Positions 1 to 9,340 of a stretch of 64,000 nt of DNA are shown here, in pieces. Numbering within the stretch: the stretch's first letter is position 1; each line of letters begins with the position of its first letter. The position numbers were made by a program, and so were the translations under genes. The notes under the pieces were generated by a model that saw only the letters and a list, made by a program, of their open reading frames with translations, was not told where the DNA came from and made no database searches. The DNA is from Meiothermus granaticius NBRC 107808 (lineage in GTDB: Bacteria > Deinococcota > Deinococci > Deinococcales > Thermaceae): NCBI RefSeq assembly GCF_003574355.1, contig NZ_QWLB01000020.1:1-64000 (forward strand), read 5' to 3'.

Positions 1-128
1 CGGGGGACAATATCACCTTCACGGTGGAGCTGATCAAGCCCATTGCGATGGAGGAGGGATTGCGGTTTGCCATCCGTGAGGGTGGGCGTACCGTCGGCGC
101 AGGCGTCGTCGCAAAAATCATCGAGTAA
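1..128 (+). CDS. tuf: Elongation factor Tu, C-terminal end (partial)
   Basis: The first 128 bases encode the last 41 residues of EF-Tu, reading [20 protein letters not shown] and ending AGVVAKIIE, followed by TAA. This is the conserved domain 3 end of the GTPase that brings aminoacyl-tRNA to the ribosome. The rest of the gene lies upstream of the window. Its stop is 11 bases from rpsJ, so tuf probably leads directly into the S10 operon, as in Thermus. Confidence 0.97.
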   Translation, partial: GDNITFTVELIKPIAMEEGLRFAIREGGRTVGAGVVAKIIE

Positions 129-139
129 AGGAGCCCTGA

Positions 140-454
140 ATGCCCAAGATCCGTATCAAACTTCGGGGCTTTGACCACAAGAGCTTGGATGCTTCGGCGG
201 CCAAGATTGTGGAAACTGCCCGCCGCAGCGGCGCACAGGTGGCAGGGCCGGTGCCCCTGCCCACCCGAATTCGTCGCTTTACCGTGCTGCGGGGCCCCTT
301 CAAGCACAAAGATAGCCGTGAGCATTTCGAGCTGCGCACCCACAACCGCTTGGTGGATATCACCGATCCCACCCCCAAGACCATTGAGGGGTTGCGGAAC
401 CTGGATCTGCCCACTGGGGTGGAGCTCGAGCTCAAAGTGGTAGGAGGCCGCTGA
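140..454 (+). CDS. rpsJ: 30S ribosomal protein S10
   Basis: A 104-residue S10, starting [18 protein letters not shown]10 sits in the head of the small subunit. The length and the conserved [20 protein letters not shown] segment fit bacterial S10. A GGAG ribosome site precedes the ATG. The TGA stop shares its last A with the rplC ATG, so the two are translationally coupled. First gene of the S10 block. Confidence 0.98.
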   Translation: MPKIRIKLRGFDHKSLDASAAKIVETARRSGAQVAGPVPLPTRIRRFTVLRGPFKHKDSREHFELRTHNRLVDITDPTPKTIEGLRNLDLPTGVELELKVVGGR

Positions 455-1101
455 TGAAGGGCATCCTTGGTACTAAAGTGGGCATGACCCAGATCTGGCG
501 CAACGACCGGGCCATCCCGGTTACGGTGATCTTGGCTGGGCCCTGTCCGGTAGTCCAGCGCCGCACCACCGAAAAAGACGGTTACGAGGCGGTGCAACTG
601 GGCTTTCAAGCCCAGAAAGCCCAGCGGGTCAACAAGCCCATGAAGGGTCACTTCGCTAAAGCCGGGGTGGAGCCGGTCAAGTACCTCAAAGAGCTGCGCG
701 GCTTCAACCCCGAGAGCGATACCGTTACGGTGGGCATTTTTAGCGCCGGTGAGGCTGTGGACGTGACCGGCACCTCGAAGGGTCACGGCTTTACCGGGGT
801 GATGAAGAAGTGGAGCTTTGCCGGTGGAAATGATAGCCACGGAGCCCACAAAGTTCACCGCCACGGTGGTTCGATCGGTAACCGCAAGACCCCAGGCCGG
901 GTCTTCAAGGGGAAGAAGATGGCCGGGCGCTGGGGCAATGAGAAAGTCACCATCCAGGGCCTCGAGGTCATAGACATCCTTCCTGAGGAGAACCTGCTCC
1001 TGATCAAGGGCTCGGTTCCCGGCGCCAATGGCTCTTTGGTGGTGGTGCGGCAGACCGCTAAGGTTCCGGCCCGCCGCGGCGAGGGAAAGGGAGGTAAATA
1101 A
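454..1101 (+). CDS. rplC: 50S ribosomal protein L3
   Basis: A 215-residue L3 beginning [15 protein letters not shown], with the conserved [15 protein letters not shown] and [20 protein letters not shown] segments that reach the peptidyl-transferase region of 23S rRNA. The start overlaps the rpsJ stop by one base and the stop overlaps the rplD ATG by one base, so translation is tightly coupled. The C-terminal tail is Lys/Gly rich. Confidence 0.98.
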   Translation: MKGILGTKVGMTQIWRNDRAIPVTVILAGPCPVVQRRTTEKDGYEAVQLGFQAQKAQRVNKPMKGHFAKAGVEPVKYLKELRGFNPESDTVTVGIFSAGEAVDVTGTSKGHGFTGVMKKWSFAGGNDSHGAHKVHRHGGSIGNRKTPGRVFKGKKMAGRWGNEKVTIQGLEVIDILPEENLLLIKGSVPGANGSLVVVRQTAKVPARRGEGKGGK

Positions 1102-1733
1102 TGGCCTACACCCTTTCTGTATTAGGCAGCGGTAAGACTGTGGAAGCAGCCTTGCCCGAGTCCATCAACCCGCACGTGCTCTATGAGGTGGTGCGCTGGC
1201 AGCTGGCCTCGCGCCGCCGGGGCACAGCAGCCACCAAAACCCGCTCCAAGGTGGCCTTTACTGGCAAGAAGATGTACGCCCAGAAGCATACCGGGCGGGC
1301 TCGCCACGGCGACGCTGGAGCGCCCATCTTCGTGGGGGGTGGTACCACTTTTGGGCCCCAGCCGCGGGACTACGGCTATACCCTGCCCAAGAAGGTGCGC
1401 AAGCTGGGGCTCAGCATGGCCCTGGCTGACCGGGCCAAGGAGGGCAAGCTGCTCCTGGTGGATGGCTTTCAAGGGGTAAACGGCAAGACCAAGGAGTTTG
1501 TGGCCTGGTTGGCCGCCAACCAGCTCGAGGGACATACCGTGCTTTTGGTCACCTCTAACCCCCTGGTGGCCCGCGCCGCCCGCAACCTGGCTAAGGTGCG
1601 TATCCTGGCTCCAGAAGGGCTCAACGTTTACGATATCCTCCGCCAAGAAACCCTGGTCATGGAGCTTTCCGCTTGGGAAAACCTGCAGGCCCGCCTGGGG
1701 GAGGGTACAACCAAAGGGGGTGAAGCGCAGTGA
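1101..1733 (+). CDS. rplD: 50S ribosomal protein L4
   Basis: A 210-residue L4. The long exposed loop is clear (RRGTAATKTRSKVAFTGKKM, then QKHTGRARHGDAGAPIFVGG); it lines the peptide exit tunnel. In enteric bacteria L4 represses its own S10 operon, but no S10-type leader is visible here because tuf lies directly upstream. The stop overlaps the GTG start of rplW by four bases. Confidence 0.98.
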   Translation: MAYTLSVLGSGKTVEAALPESINPHVLYEVVRWQLASRRRGTAATKTRSKVAFTGKKMYAQKHTGRARHGDAGAPIFVGGGTTFGPQPRDYGYTLPKKVRKLGLSMALADRAKEGKLLLVDGFQGVNGKTKEFVAWLAANQLEGHTVLLVTSNPLVARAARNLAKVRILAPEGLNVYDILRQETLVMELSAWENLQARLGEGTTKGGEAQ

Positions 1734-2020
1734 AGACCCCTTTTGACATCATCCTCAAGCCGGTGCTCTCGGAGAAGGCCTATTCCAAGTTCGCAGAGGG
1801 AACCTACACCTTCTGGGTGGCCCCCGATTCCAACAAGACCGAGATCGCCAATGCGATAGAGTCGGCCTTCAAGGTTAAGGTGGTGCGGGTGAATATCCAG
1901 AATACCCTGGGCAAAAACAAGCGCCTGGGCAAGTTCGAGGGTAAGCGCCCTGACCGCAAAAAAGCCATTGTGACGGTGGCTCCAGGACAGAAGATCGAGG
2001 CTCTAGAAGGGCTGATCTAG
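1730..2020 (+). CDS. rplW: 50S ribosomal protein L23
   Basis: A 96-residue L23 starting with GTG (MKTPFDIILKPVLSEKAYSK). It has the family signature ILKPVLSEKA and VKVVRVNIQNTLGKNKR. L23 sits at the tunnel exit and docks trigger factor and SRP. The start overlaps the rplD stop. It is followed by a 179-base spacer before rplB, long for this operon. Confidence 0.97.
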   Translation: MKTPFDIILKPVLSEKAYSKFAEGTYTFWVAPDSNKTEIANAIESAFKVKVVRVNIQNTLGKNKRLGKFEGKRPDRKKAIVTVAPGQKIEALEGLI

Positions 2021-2053
2021 CCCGGGCCTGATCGAGATTATTGGAGGGTCGGC

Positions 2054-2191
2054 CTGAATCACAAACCTTCAGCCGCCACCCTCAGCCTCGAGGCCAGAGC
2101 GCTTTGGTCCGATCTCACGGGGACTAAAGCCGATGAAGAGGCGAGAATCCACTTGGAAGCAGGACGACTCCGGCCCGTCCGTATCAAGTGA
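2054..2191 (+). CDS. Possible 45-codon ORF with CTG start between rplW and rplB
   Basis: The rplW-rplB spacer is open in one frame. A good GGAGG (2043-2047) lies six bases before CTG 2054, and the frame runs 45 codons to TGA 2189-2191, just before the rplB start. The predicted peptide is mixed in character (ends [11 protein letters not shown]) and matches no family I recognise. CTG is a rare start codon and the frame is simply the continuation of the rplW frame past its stop, so it may be leader RNA or decayed sequence instead. Low confidence. Confidence 0.25.
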   Translation: MNHKPSAATLSLEARALWSDLTGTKADEEARIHLEAGRLRPVRIK

Positions 2192-2199
2192 GGTACAAG

Positions 2200-3027
2200 A
2201 TGCCTGTTAAGAAGTTCAGACCCTACACCCCCTCGCGCCGCACCATGACGGTGGCGGACTTCTCCGGCCTCACCAAAAAGCGTCCGGAGAAGAGCCTCAC
2301 CACCCCCATGCCCAAAACCGGTGGGCGCAACAACCAGGGCCGCACCACCAGCCGCTTTATCTCTGGTGGACACAAGCAGCTCTACCGCATCATTGATTTC
2401 CGCCGGCGGGACAAGGCCGGAATTCCGGCCCGGGTTGCGGCCATTGAATACGACCCCAACCGCACGGCCCGCATTGCGTTGCTGTTTTACCGCGACGGCG
2501 AAAAGCGCTACATCTTGGCGCCCGATGGCCTAGCCGTGAATACCCAGGTGGTCAGTGGTCCCGAGGCCCCGGTGGCGGCGGGTAACGCCTTGCCTCTGCG
2601 GTTCATTCCGGTGGGCACGGTGATTCACGCGGTCGAGCTCGAGCCCGGCAAGGGGGCCAAGATGGCCCGCAGCGCCGGGACCAGCATTCAGGTTCAAGGC
2701 CGCGAAGGCGAGTACGTGATCCTGCGCCTGCCCTCAGGGGAGCTGCGCCGGGTTCATGCCGAGAGCTATGCCACCATCGGCACGGTTAGCAACGCCGATC
2801 ACAAGAACATCGTTCTGGGTAAAGCCGGGCGCACCCGCTACCTGGGCCGCAAGGGCCATGTGCGCGGTAGCGTGATGAACCCGGTGGATCACCCCCACGG
2901 TGGGGGTGAGGGGCGTACCCCGCGCGGTCGTCCGCCGGTCTCGCCCTGGGGCCAGCAGGCTAAGGGCCTCAAGACCCGCAAAAAGAAGAAGCCCTCGAGC
3001 GCCTTTATCGTCGCTCGGCGCAAGTAG
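2200..3027 (+). CDS. rplB: 50S ribosomal protein L2
   Basis: A 275-residue L2, close to the 276 residues of the Thermus protein. The ATG at 2200 ([20 protein letters not shown]) matches the Thermus N-terminus; an in-frame GTG at 2188 would add four residues. The conserved C-terminal motif [13 protein letters not shown] contains the His implicated in peptidyl transfer. GAGG at 2190-2194 is a usable ribosome site. L2 is needed for subunit joining. Confidence 0.97.
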   Translation: MPVKKFRPYTPSRRTMTVADFSGLTKKRPEKSLTTPMPKTGGRNNQGRTTSRFISGGHKQLYRIIDFRRRDKAGIPARVAAIEYDPNRTARIALLFYRDGEKRYILAPDGLAVNTQVVSGPEAPVAAGNALPLRFIPVGTVIHAVELEPGKGAKMARSAGTSIQVQGREGEYVILRLPSGELRRVHAESYATIGTVSNADHKNIVLGKAGRTRYLGRKGHVRGSVMNPVDHPHGGGEGRTPRGRPPVSPWGQQAKGLKTRKKKKPSSAFIVARRK

Positions 3028-3038
3028 AGGAGTGATCT

Positions 3039-3317
3039 ATGCCGCGTAGCTTGAAAAAAGGAGTGTTCGTGGATGGTCACCTGCTCGAGAAGGTCGAGGC
3101 GCTGAACGCCAAGAACGAGAAGCGGGTGATCAAGACCTGGAGCCGCCGCAGCACCATTGTGCCGGAGATGATCGGGCACACCCTGGCGGTCTATAACGGC
3201 AAGCAGCACGTGCCGGTGTACATCACCGAGCAGATGGTGGGCCACAAGTTGGGTGAGTTCTCGCCCACCCGCACCTATCGCGGGCACAGCCGTGAGGCCA
3301 AGGCTGCCGCCAAGTAA
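3039..3317 (+). CDS. rpsS: 30S ribosomal protein S19
   Basis: A 92-residue S19 starting [20 protein letters not shown], of usual length. The motif [14 protein letters not shown] closes the protein. S19 binds 16S rRNA in the head together with S13. It lies 11 bases after rplB and 10 bases before the rplV start. Confidence 0.98.
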   Translation: MPRSLKKGVFVDGHLLEKVEALNAKNEKRVIKTWSRRSTIVPEMIGHTLAVYNGKQHVPVYITEQMVGHKLGEFSPTRTYRGHSREAKAAAK

Positions 3318-3327
3318 AGGAGGGGAT

Positions 3328-3658
<331 letters not shown>

Positions 3659-3669
<11 letters not shown>

Positions 3670-4411
3670 GATCAATCCGGTGGGCCTGCGCCTGGGGATC
3701 ACCCGCGAGTTTGAGTCGCGCTGGTACGCCGGTAAAAAAGACTATGCCCGGATCCTCACCGAGGACCGAGCCATTCGCCAGCTGCTCGAGAAAGAGCTGG
3801 GGGCTGCCGGACTGGCCCGCATTGACATCGAACGGGCTGCCGACAACATTGCGGTCAACGTTTACGCGGCTAAGCCCGGGGTGGTGATCGGGCGCGGTGG
3901 GGAGACCATCAAGCGCTTGCGCGAGGCCTTACAGAGCAAGTTCCCCGGTAAGACCGTGGCCCTCAACGTGCAGGAGGTGGGCAACCCCAACCTCAGCGCT
4001 CCCTTGGTGGCACAGCGGGTGGCTGAGCAGATCGAGCGCCGCTTTGCGGTGCGCCGCAGCATCAAGCAGGCGGTTCAGCGCGTGCGGGAATCGGGTGCTC
4101 AGGGGGCCAAAATCGTGGTCTCGGGTCGCATTGGCGGGGCCGAGCAGGCCCGGGTGGAGTGGGCGGCTGAGGGTCGGGTACCGTTGCACACCCTGCGGGC
4201 CAACATTGACTACGGTACTGCCCGGGCCGAGACCACCTATGGTTCCTTGGGGGTCAAGGCCTATGTGTTCCAAGGGGAGGTTATCGGGGGGAAAAAGGTG
4301 GTACCGGGGGCTGCCCCTGCCGCCCGTCCTTCCGCTCCCAAGCGCGAGGAGGGTAAGCCCCGTCGCCGCTCCGCGGTGCGCAAATCCGGTCCGCAAGAAG
4401 GAGGTCAGTAG
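3659..4411 (+). CDS. rpsC: 30S ribosomal protein S3
   Basis: A 250-residue S3 with an N-terminal KH domain ([19 protein letters not shown], the GXXG loop being GRGG) and the S3 C-terminal domain ([27 protein letters not shown]). S3 forms part of the mRNA entry helicase. About 30 C-terminal residues are a basic, Pro-rich tail. The ATG lies inside the end of rplV. Confidence 0.97.
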
Positions 4412-4413
4412 CC

Positions 4414-4839
4414 ATGCTGATGCCCAAGCGCATGAAATACCGCAAGGCCCACCGAGGCCGGATGCGTGGCACCGCCAAGGGTGGGGATTATGTGGCCTTT
4501 GGGGAGTATGGCCTGGTTAGCCTCGAGCCCACCTGGGTCACCAGCCAGCAGATCGAGGCGGCCCGCGTGGCGATGGTGCGGCACTTCCGCCGGGGGGGTA
4601 AGATTTTTATTCGCATCTTCCCCGACAAACCCTTCACCAAAAAGCCCCTAGAAGTGCGAATGGGTAAGGGTAAGGGCAACGTCGAGGGATATGTGGCCGT
4701 GGTCAAGCCGGGCCGTGTGATGTTTGAGGTGAGCGGCGTGACAGAGGAACAGGCCCGTGAGGCCTTGCGCCTGGCGGGGCATAAGCTCCCCATGCAGACC
4801 AAGGTGGTGAAGCGCGATGCCTACGACGAAGCTCAGTGA
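4414..4839 (+). CDS. rplP: 50S ribosomal protein L16
   Basis: A 141-residue L16, starting [19 protein letters not shown], the same length as the Thermus protein and nearly identical over [20 protein letters not shown] and [21 protein letters not shown]16 helps position tRNA in the A and P sites. AAGGAGG precedes the ATG. The rpmC start lies inside its last codons. Confidence 0.98.
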   Translation: MLMPKRMKYRKAHRGRMRGTAKGGDYVAFGEYGLVSLEPTWVTSQQIEAARVAMVRHFRRGGKIFIRIFPDKPFTKKPLEVRMGKGKGNVEGYVAVVKPGRVMFEVSGVTEEQAREALRLAGHKLPMQTKVVKRDAYDEAQ

Positions 4840-5110
4840 TCTACGCAAGCTGGCCCCTGCGGACCTGCAAAAGCGGGTGATGGATAGCAAGAAAGAGCTG
4901 ATGGAACTGCGTTTCCAGGCCAGCATCGGCCAGCTCGACAAGAACCATCGGGTGCGCGAGGTCAAGCGAGAGGTGGCGCAGATGCTCACCGTGCTGGGCG
5001 AGAAGGCCCGAGGGGTAGAGGTGGTCTCGAAAGCGGAGGTTGTGGCTAAGCCCACCCGCAAACCGGCAGCCAAGAAGCCCTCGAGCCGCGCCAAGAAAGC
5101 CGCCGAGTAA
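4817..5110 (+). CDS. rpmC: 50S ribosomal protein L29 with C-terminal tail
   Basis: A 97-residue L29. Residues 1-70 are the two-helix L29 fold ([22 protein letters not shown] is the signature). The last 25 residues are an added Lys/Ala/Pro-rich tail ([16 protein letters not shown]) that the 72-residue Thermus protein lacks. L29 sits next to L23 at the exit tunnel. The ATG at 4817 overlaps rplP by 23 bases. Confidence 0.95.
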   Translation: MPTTKLSDLRKLAPADLQKRVMDSKKELMELRFQASIGQLDKNHRVREVKREVAQMLTVLGEKARGVEVVSKAEVVAKPTRKPAAKKPSSRAKKAAE

Positions 5111-5118
5111 GGAGAACT

Positions 5119-5412
5119 ATGCCTAAAAAACTGATAACCGGCGTGGTGGTGAGCGACAAGGCGCAGAAGACTGTGAGCGTGTTGGTTGAGCGCCAGATGC
5201 AGCACCCCATCTACGGCAAGGTGATTCGTCAGAGCAAGAAGTACCTCGCCCACGATGAAAACGGGGAGTATAAAACCGGGGATGTCGTGGAGATCCGCGA
5301 AGCCCGGCCGATCTCTAAGAACAAGAAGTTCGTGGTGGTACGCCGCCTGGAAGAGGGGCGCACCGACCTGGTGGAGCGCTACCAACTGCGCAAGGAGCGG
5401 GGTAACGCATGA
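5119..5412 (+). CDS. rpsQ: 30S ribosomal protein S17
   Basis: A 97-residue S17 ([20 protein letters not shown]), an OB-fold protein of the lower body of the 30S subunit. The typical [26 protein letters not shown] segment is present. AAGGAG precedes the ATG. The stop overlaps the rplN ATG in an ATGA. Confidence 0.97.
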   Translation: MPKKLITGVVVSDKAQKTVSVLVERQMQHPIYGKVIRQSKKYLAHDENGEYKTGDVVEIREARPISKNKKFVVVRRLEEGRTDLVERYQLRKERGNA

Positions 5413-5777
5413 TCCAACAAGAAACAGTTTTGGATGTGGCCGATAACACCGGGGCCCGGAAGATCGCCTGTATTCGGGTGATGGGGGGGCACTACCGCAA
5501 GTACGCCAGCGTGGGGGACGTGATTGTGGCCTCGGTCAAGGAGGCCATTCCTCGCGGGATGGTCAAGAAGGGCGACGTGGTAAAAGCGGTGGTGGTGCGT
5601 ACCGCCAAGGAGATCAAGCGGGGGGACGGCAGCAGCATTCGCTTCGACACCAACGCCGCGGTGATCATCAATCCACAGAATGAGCCGCGCGGAACCCGGG
5701 TGTTTGGCCCGGTGGCCCGTGAACTGCGCGAGCGCGGCTTCATGAAGATCGTCTCGTTGGCCCCCGAGGTGCTCTGA
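5409..5777 (+). CDS. rplN: 50S ribosomal protein L14
   Basis: A 122-residue L14 ([27 protein letters not shown]), the exact family length. It binds 23S rRNA near the factor site and contacts L19. A 120-base gap follows with a small hairpin and a candidate internal promoter. Confidence 0.98.
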   Translation: MIQQETVLDVADNTGARKIACIRVMGGHYRKYASVGDVIVASVKEAIPRGMVKKGDVVKAVVVRTAKEIKRGDGSSIRFDTNAAVIINPQNEPRGTRVFGPVARELRERGFMKIVSLAPEVL

Positions 5778-5778
5778 G

Positions 5779-5791
5779 CTGGGGAACCCAG
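5779..5791 (+). other. Small hairpin after rplN
   Basis: CTGGG (5779-5783), loop GAA, CCCAG (5787-5791) starts right after the rplN stop. Nine bases later comes a T-rich run (TTTTCTTT). It is too short for a strong terminator but could cause partial attenuation or processing before the rplX promoter. Confidence 0.35.
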
Positions 5792-5816
5792 GGCCGGTGC
5801 TTTTCTTTGAGGATTT

Positions 5817-5825
5817 TGCTATACT
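5817..5825 (+). promoter_or_regulatory. Candidate internal extended -10 promoter before rplX
   Basis: TGCTATACT matches an extended -10 (TGn plus TATACT). No good -35 lies 16-18 bases upstream. The same nine bases stand before metK (16210-16218). It sits in the 120-base rplN-rplX gap, 73 bases before the rplX ATG, and would give the spc half of the operon extra transcription. Confidence 0.45.
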
Positions 5826-5897
5826 TGCCCTTTGGCGCTCGAGTGGGGGGAGAATTCCCCTCCATCCTTTGAGGAAAGCGATCAGGTCGGAGGAGTC

Positions 5898-6227
5898 ATG
5901 AAGGTACACATCAAAAAAGGTGACAACGTGGTGGTCCTCTCCGGGCGAGAGGGTCTGCGCGGGGCCACCGGAAAGGTTAAGACCGTCCTGCCCCGAGAGG
6001 GTATGGTGGTGGTGGAGGGGGTTAATATCGTCAAAAAGGCGGTGCGCCCCAACCCCCGCAACCCCCAGGGTGGGTTCATTGAGCAGGAGGCGCCGCTGCA
6101 CGCCTCCAAGGTGATGCCCATTTGTCCGAGCTGTGAAAAGCCCACCCGCATCCGCAAAAAGCTCCTGGATGACGGGAGCAAGATTCGCGTTTGTGCCAAG
6201 TGCGGCAGCAGCCTTGAGACCCGCTAA
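5898..6227 (+). CDS. rplX: 50S ribosomal protein L24 with zinc ribbon
   Basis: A 109-residue L24 from ATG 5898 ([19 protein letters not shown]), after CGGAGGAG. The KOW motif is at the N-terminus. The C-terminal part carries two CxxC pairs ([13 protein letters not shown] and [11 protein letters not shown]), a zinc ribbon seen also in the Thermus L24. L24 is an early assembly initiator. A longer in-frame ORF begins at 5832, but its extra residues are not L24-like. Confidence 0.96.
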   Translation: MKVHIKKGDNVVVLSGREGLRGATGKVKTVLPREGMVVVEGVNIVKKAVRPNPRNPQGGFIEQEAPLHASKVMPICPSCEKPTRIRKKLLDDGSKIRVCAKCGSSLETR

Positions 6228-6236
6228 GAGGTGTGT

Positions 6237-6785
6237 ATGGCGCTAGAAGTCGCACTCAAACAACACTATAAGGAGCACGTCCGCCCCGAGCTGATGAAGC
6301 GGTTTGGCTACACCAACCCCATGGCCGCCCCGCGCTTGGTCAAAATTGTGGTGAATCAGGGCTTGGGCGAGGCCAAAGAAGATAGCCGAATCCTCGAGAA
6401 GGCCGGTAAGGAGCTGGCGGTTATCACCGGGCAGCAGCCTGCGGTAACCAAGGCCAAAAAGAGCATCTCCAACTTCAAGCTGCGCCAGGGGATGCCGATT
6501 GGTCTGCGGGTTACCCTGCGCGGAGACCGGATGTGGATTTTCGCTGAAAAGCTCATTCACATTGCCTTGCCCCGCATCCGTGATTTTCGTGGGGTGAACC
6601 CCGGTAGCTTTGATGGTCGCGGCAACTACAACCTGGGGCTGCGGGAACAGGCCATCTTCCCGGAGATCACCTTCGACATGGTGGATGCGGTGCGGGGTAT
6701 GGATGTGGCGGTGGTGACCACTGCCCGCAATGACGAGGAAGCCAAGGCGCTTTTGGAACTCCTGGGCTTTCCCTTCCGCAAGTAA
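6237..6785 (+). CDS. rplE: 50S ribosomal protein L5
   Basis: A 182-residue L5 from ATG 6237 ([20 protein letters not shown]), the same length as the Thermus L5. It binds 5S rRNA and contacts P-site tRNA. Typical segments are [20 protein letters not shown] and [19 protein letters not shown]. Two codons of in-frame extension (GTG 6231) are possible but not conserved. Confidence 0.96.
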   Translation: MALEVALKQHYKEHVRPELMKRFGYTNPMAAPRLVKIVVNQGLGEAKEDSRILEKAGKELAVITGQQPAVTKAKKSISNFKLRQGMPIGLRVTLRGDRMWIFAEKLIHIALPRIRDFRGVNPGSFDGRGNYNLGLREQAIFPEITFDMVDAVRGMDVAVVTTARNDEEAKALLELLGFPFRK

Positions 6786-6818
6786 GTCTGAGTTTCTATT
6801 GAGGAAAGGAGGTGACAC

Positions 6819-7088
6819 ATGGCTAAAAAATCCCAGATGGAAAAGATGAAGCGCAAGCAGAAGACCATCGCCAAGTACGCGGCCAAGCGGGCTGCGCTCA
6901 AGGCAGCCGGCGACTATGCGGGCTTGGCCGCTCTGCCCCGCGATGCCAGCCCCACCCGTCACAAAAACCGCTCGTTCATGAGTGGGCGCAGCCGCTCGTT
7001 CATTCGCTACTTTGGCATCTCCCGCATCGAGCTCCGCGAAATGGCTCACAAGGGTCAGCTTCCCGGGGTGAAGAAGGCAAGCTGGTAG
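6819..7088 (+). CDS. rpsN: 30S ribosomal protein S14, long zinc-free type
   Basis: An 89-residue S14 of the long C-minus class. It has the family end [17 protein letters not shown] and the core [20 protein letters not shown] but no cysteine at all. Thermus thermophilus has the short 61-residue zinc-binding S14 (rpsZ) at this place. S14 lies in the head of the 30S subunit. The ribosome site AAAGGAGGTGA (6805-6815) is a nearly full match to the 16S rRNA tail, among the strongest in the operon. Confidence 0.95.
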   Translation: MAKKSQMEKMKRKQKTIAKYAAKRAALKAAGDYAGLAALPRDASPTRHKNRSFMSGRSRSFIRYFGISRIELREMAHKGQLPGVKKASW

Positions 7089-7105
7089 GGCAGCTCTGTA
7101 GGTCG

Positions 7106-7212
7106 GAACGTTTGGGCCGATACCGCAGGGTTTAGCCGTTCAGGAAGGGTTGAGGGCGTTCTAAGCTGTACGGTTGGTTCTTTTTGACCAAAACCTGGCT
7201 TCGCAAACGTTC
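7106..7212 (+). other. rpsN-rpsH spacer with long-range inverted repeat
   Basis: The 164-base gap (7089-7252) holds a 9-base inverted repeat, GAACGTTTG (7106-7114) and CAAACGTTC (7204-7212). It could close a large stem over most of the spacer. The core AACGTT is itself palindromic, so each arm may instead be a separate dyad. No ORF or clear promoter is seen. Confidence 0.25.
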
Positions 7213-7252
7213 AAGGACAAACGGCCCGGCCTGAAAAGAAGGAGAATTCACG

Positions 7253-7648
7253 ATGTTTAGTGATCCGATTGCCGACATGTTGACCCGAATCCGCAATGGG
7301 CTCGTGGTCCACAAGGAAAGTGTGGATGTCCCTGCTTCGAAGTTTAAGGAGCAGATTGCCGACATCTTGGTCAAAGAAGGCTTCCTTAGGGGAGTGGAGC
7401 GCCACGAGAACGAGGGAAAGCCCTTCCTGCGCTTGTTCCTCAAGTATGGCCCTCGCCGTGAGCAGGTCATCCAGCATATTCAGCGGGTCTCCCGCCCAGG
7501 GCGGCGAGTGTACGTGGGGGCAGAGAATGTTCCCAATGTGCGCCGGGGACTGGGGCTGGCCATCATCTCGACCTCCAAGGGGCTGCTCCCTGACCGCGAG
7601 GCGCGCAAGCTCGGGGTCGGTGGTGAAGTGATCTGCGAGGTGTGGTAA
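7253..7648 (+). CDS. rpsH: 30S ribosomal protein S8
   Basis: A 131-residue S8 ([23 protein letters not shown]), slightly shorter than the 138-residue Thermus S8. The C-terminal RNA-binding signature [21 protein letters not shown] is intact. AAGAAGGAG precedes the ATG. Its TAA shares a base with the rplF ATG (TAATG). Confidence 0.97.
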   Translation: MFSDPIADMLTRIRNGLVVHKESVDVPASKFKEQIADILVKEGFLRGVERHENEGKPFLRLFLKYGPRREQVIQHIQRVSRPGRRVYVGAENVPNVRRGLGLAIISTSKGLLPDREARKLGVGGEVICEVW

Positions 7649-8190
7649 TGAGTCGCATTGGTAAGCAACCCATTCCTCTGCCCAAGGGGGTTACCGCCGA
7701 GGTGAGCGGTGGGGCAGTCAAGGTTAAAGGCCCTAAGGGCGAGTTGACCGTCAACTACAACCCTCAGATGCAGATCAAGAGCGAGAACGGCAGCCTCACC
7801 GTAAGCCGCAGCTCGGATAGCCGCACGGATAAAAGCCTGCACGGCCTGACCCGGACCCTCATTGCCAACGCGGTGCAGGGGGTCTCGAGCGGCTTCGTCA
7901 AAGAGATGCTGATCAGCGGTACCGGTTACCGCGCCCAGATGCAGGGCAAGAACCTCGAGCTCAGCGTGGGGTACAGCCACCGCGTAGTGGTGAACCCACC
8001 GGCGGGGGTCACCTTCGAGGTTCCCGAGCCCACCCGGGTGCGGGTGGTGGGTATTGACAAGCAGCTCGTGGGTCAGGTTGCCGCCAATCTGCGCGAGGTG
8101 CGCAAGCCGGATGCTTACCACGGTAAGGGCGTCCGCTATGCTGACGAGGTTCTCAAGCTCAAGCCAGGTAAGGCCGCAGGGGCCAAGTAA
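7648..8190 (+). CDS. rplF: 50S ribosomal protein L6
   Basis: A 180-residue L6 from ATG 7648 ([20 protein letters not shown]), the same length as in Thermus. Two L6 repeats and the C-terminal [15 protein letters not shown] motif are present. L6 lies near the factor-binding site. The one-base overlap with rpsH implies coupled translation. Confidence 0.97.
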   Translation: MSRIGKQPIPLPKGVTAEVSGGAVKVKGPKGELTVNYNPQMQIKSENGSLTVSRSSDSRTDKSLHGLTRTLIANAVQGVSSGFVKEMLISGTGYRAQMQGKNLELSVGYSHRVVVNPPAGVTFEVPEPTRVRVVGIDKQLVGQVAANLREVRKPDAYHGKGVRYADEVLKLKPGKAAGAK

Positions 8191-8201
8191 AGGAGCACAA
8201 T

Positions 8202-8540
8202 ATGGCCCATCTTTCCACTACCGATCGCCGTAAGTACCGCGTGCGCAATGCGGTGAAGTCCAGTGGGCGCCTGCGCCTGTCGGTACACCGCTCATTGCAG
8301 CACATCTACGCTCAGATCATTGACGACGCCAAGGGGGAAACCCTGGCCACGGCCAGCAGCCTGGCCCTGGGGCTCAAGGGCAACAAAACGGAGATGGCCA
8401 AGAAGGTTGGTCAGGCTATCGCCGAAGCGGCTAAGGCCAAGGGCATTACCACGGTGGTGTTCGATCGGGGCGCCTTCAAGTATCACGGGCGAGTCAAGGC
8501 TTTGGCCGACGGGGCCCGCGAAGGTGGGTTGCAGTTCTAG
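8202..8540 (+). CDS. rplR: 50S ribosomal protein L18
   Basis: A 112-residue L18 ([31 protein letters not shown]), the same length as in Thermus. It binds 5S rRNA with L5. [24 protein letters not shown] is the family C-terminus. AAAGGAG precedes the ATG. Confidence 0.97.
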   Translation: MAHLSTTDRRKYRVRNAVKSSGRLRLSVHRSLQHIYAQIIDDAKGETLATASSLALGLKGNKTEMAKKVGQAIAEAAKAKGITTVVFDRGAFKYHGRVKALADGAREGGLQF

Positions 8541-8552
8541 CTGGAAGCCGAG

Positions 8553-8595
8553 GGCTGAACCTCTAAGGCCGAGAATTTCGCTTTAGCCTTCAGCC
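8553..8595 (+). other. Imperfect hairpin in rplR-rpsE spacer
   Basis: GGCTGAA (8553-8559) pairs with TTCAGCC (8589-8595). Inside, TAAGGC can pair with GCTTTA at one mismatch. CCTT-rich short repeats follow (TCAGCCTTGAGCCTT). This may be a processing or attenuation element; there is no T-run after it. Confidence 0.35.
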
Positions 8596-8625
8596 TTGAG
8601 CCTTCCGCCTTTAGCGAGGTTGAGA

Positions 8626-9129
8626 ATGCCTGAAACCGATTTTGAAGAGAAGATGATCGAGGTGCGCCGTACCTCGAAGACCTACCAAGGCGGGCGCCGT
8701 TTTCGTTTTGGGGCACTTGTGGCCGTGGGAGACCGCCAGGGCCGGGTGGGGCTTGGGCTGGGTAAGGCCAAGGAAGTCCCGGTGGCCGTACAGAAGGCCA
8801 ACAACTACGCTCGCCGTTCGATGATTGACGTACCGCTCAAGAACGGTACCATCCCTCACGAGATCACCGTGACCTGGGGTTCCTCGACCATCCTGCTGCG
8901 GCCGGCTGCGCCGGGTACGGGGGTAATTGCGGGGAAGGTGCCCCGGGCCATCCTCGAGCTCGCCGGGATCACCGATATCCTGACCAAAGAACTGGGCTCG
9001 CGCAACTATGTCAATCAGGCCTATGCCACCCTCGAGGCCTTGCGCCAGCTGCAGACCTGGGAGGACGTGAAGCGGCTGCGCAAAGCTGAGCCGAAAAGCG
9101 AAGGGGGTGAGGCCCAGGCGGTGCAGTAG
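8626..9129 (+). CDS. rpsE: 30S ribosomal protein S5
   Basis: A 167-residue S5 from ATG 8626 ([20 protein letters not shown]), matching the Thermus S5 start. The double-stranded RNA-binding domain and [21 protein letters not shown] loop are intact. S5 acts at the mRNA entry and in decoding accuracy. A 10-codon in-frame upstream extension (8596) is not conserved and lies in the hairpin region. Confidence 0.96.
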   Translation: MPETDFEEKMIEVRRTSKTYQGGRRFRFGALVAVGDRQGRVGLGLGKAKEVPVAVQKANNYARRSMIDVPLKNGTIPHEITVTWGSSTILLRPAAPGTGVIAGKVPRAILELAGITDILTKELGSRNYVNQAYATLEALRQLQTWEDVKRLRKAEPKSEGGEAQAVQ

Positions 9130-9147
9130 CCCCGCGATGGCAAGCCT

Positions 9148-9324
9148 ATGGCGACCATTAAAGTCCGGCTGATCAAGAGCCCTATCGGTTATCCGCACGA
9201 TCAAAAGGCGGCCCTCAAGGTATTGGGGCTCACCAAGATGCACCGCGTTCGTGAGGTCCAGGACAACCCCGCGATGCGCGGACAGATTCGCAAAGTGGCT
9301 CACCTCGTTGAGGTGATTCAGTAG
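9148..9324 (+). CDS. rpmD: 50S ribosomal protein L30
   Basis: A 58-residue L30 from ATG 9148 ([20 protein letters not shown], ending HLVEVIQ). KSPIGYPxDQKAALKxLGL matches the 60-residue Thermus L30. It lies in its usual place between rpsE and rplO. L30 is a small globular protein of the 50S surface. No strong ribosome site is seen. Confidence 0.95.
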   Translation: MATIKVRLIKSPIGYPHDQKAALKVLGLTKMHRVREVQDNPAMRGQIRKVAHLVEVIQ

Positions 9325-9340
9325 CCCTCAGGAGCAAACC

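Noticed and set aside
118-864. Long minus-strand ORF opposite rpsJ and rplC, and many like it opposite other genes
   Set aside because: GC-rich codon usage leaves antisense frames open. The opposite strand encodes clear ribosomal proteins, and the antisense products have no recognisable motif or ribosome site.
7089-7252. Possible small gene or promoter in the rpsN-rpsH gap
   Set aside because: No frame with a start and ribosome site longer than about 20 codons and no paired -35/-10 boxes were found; only the weak inverted repeat is reported.
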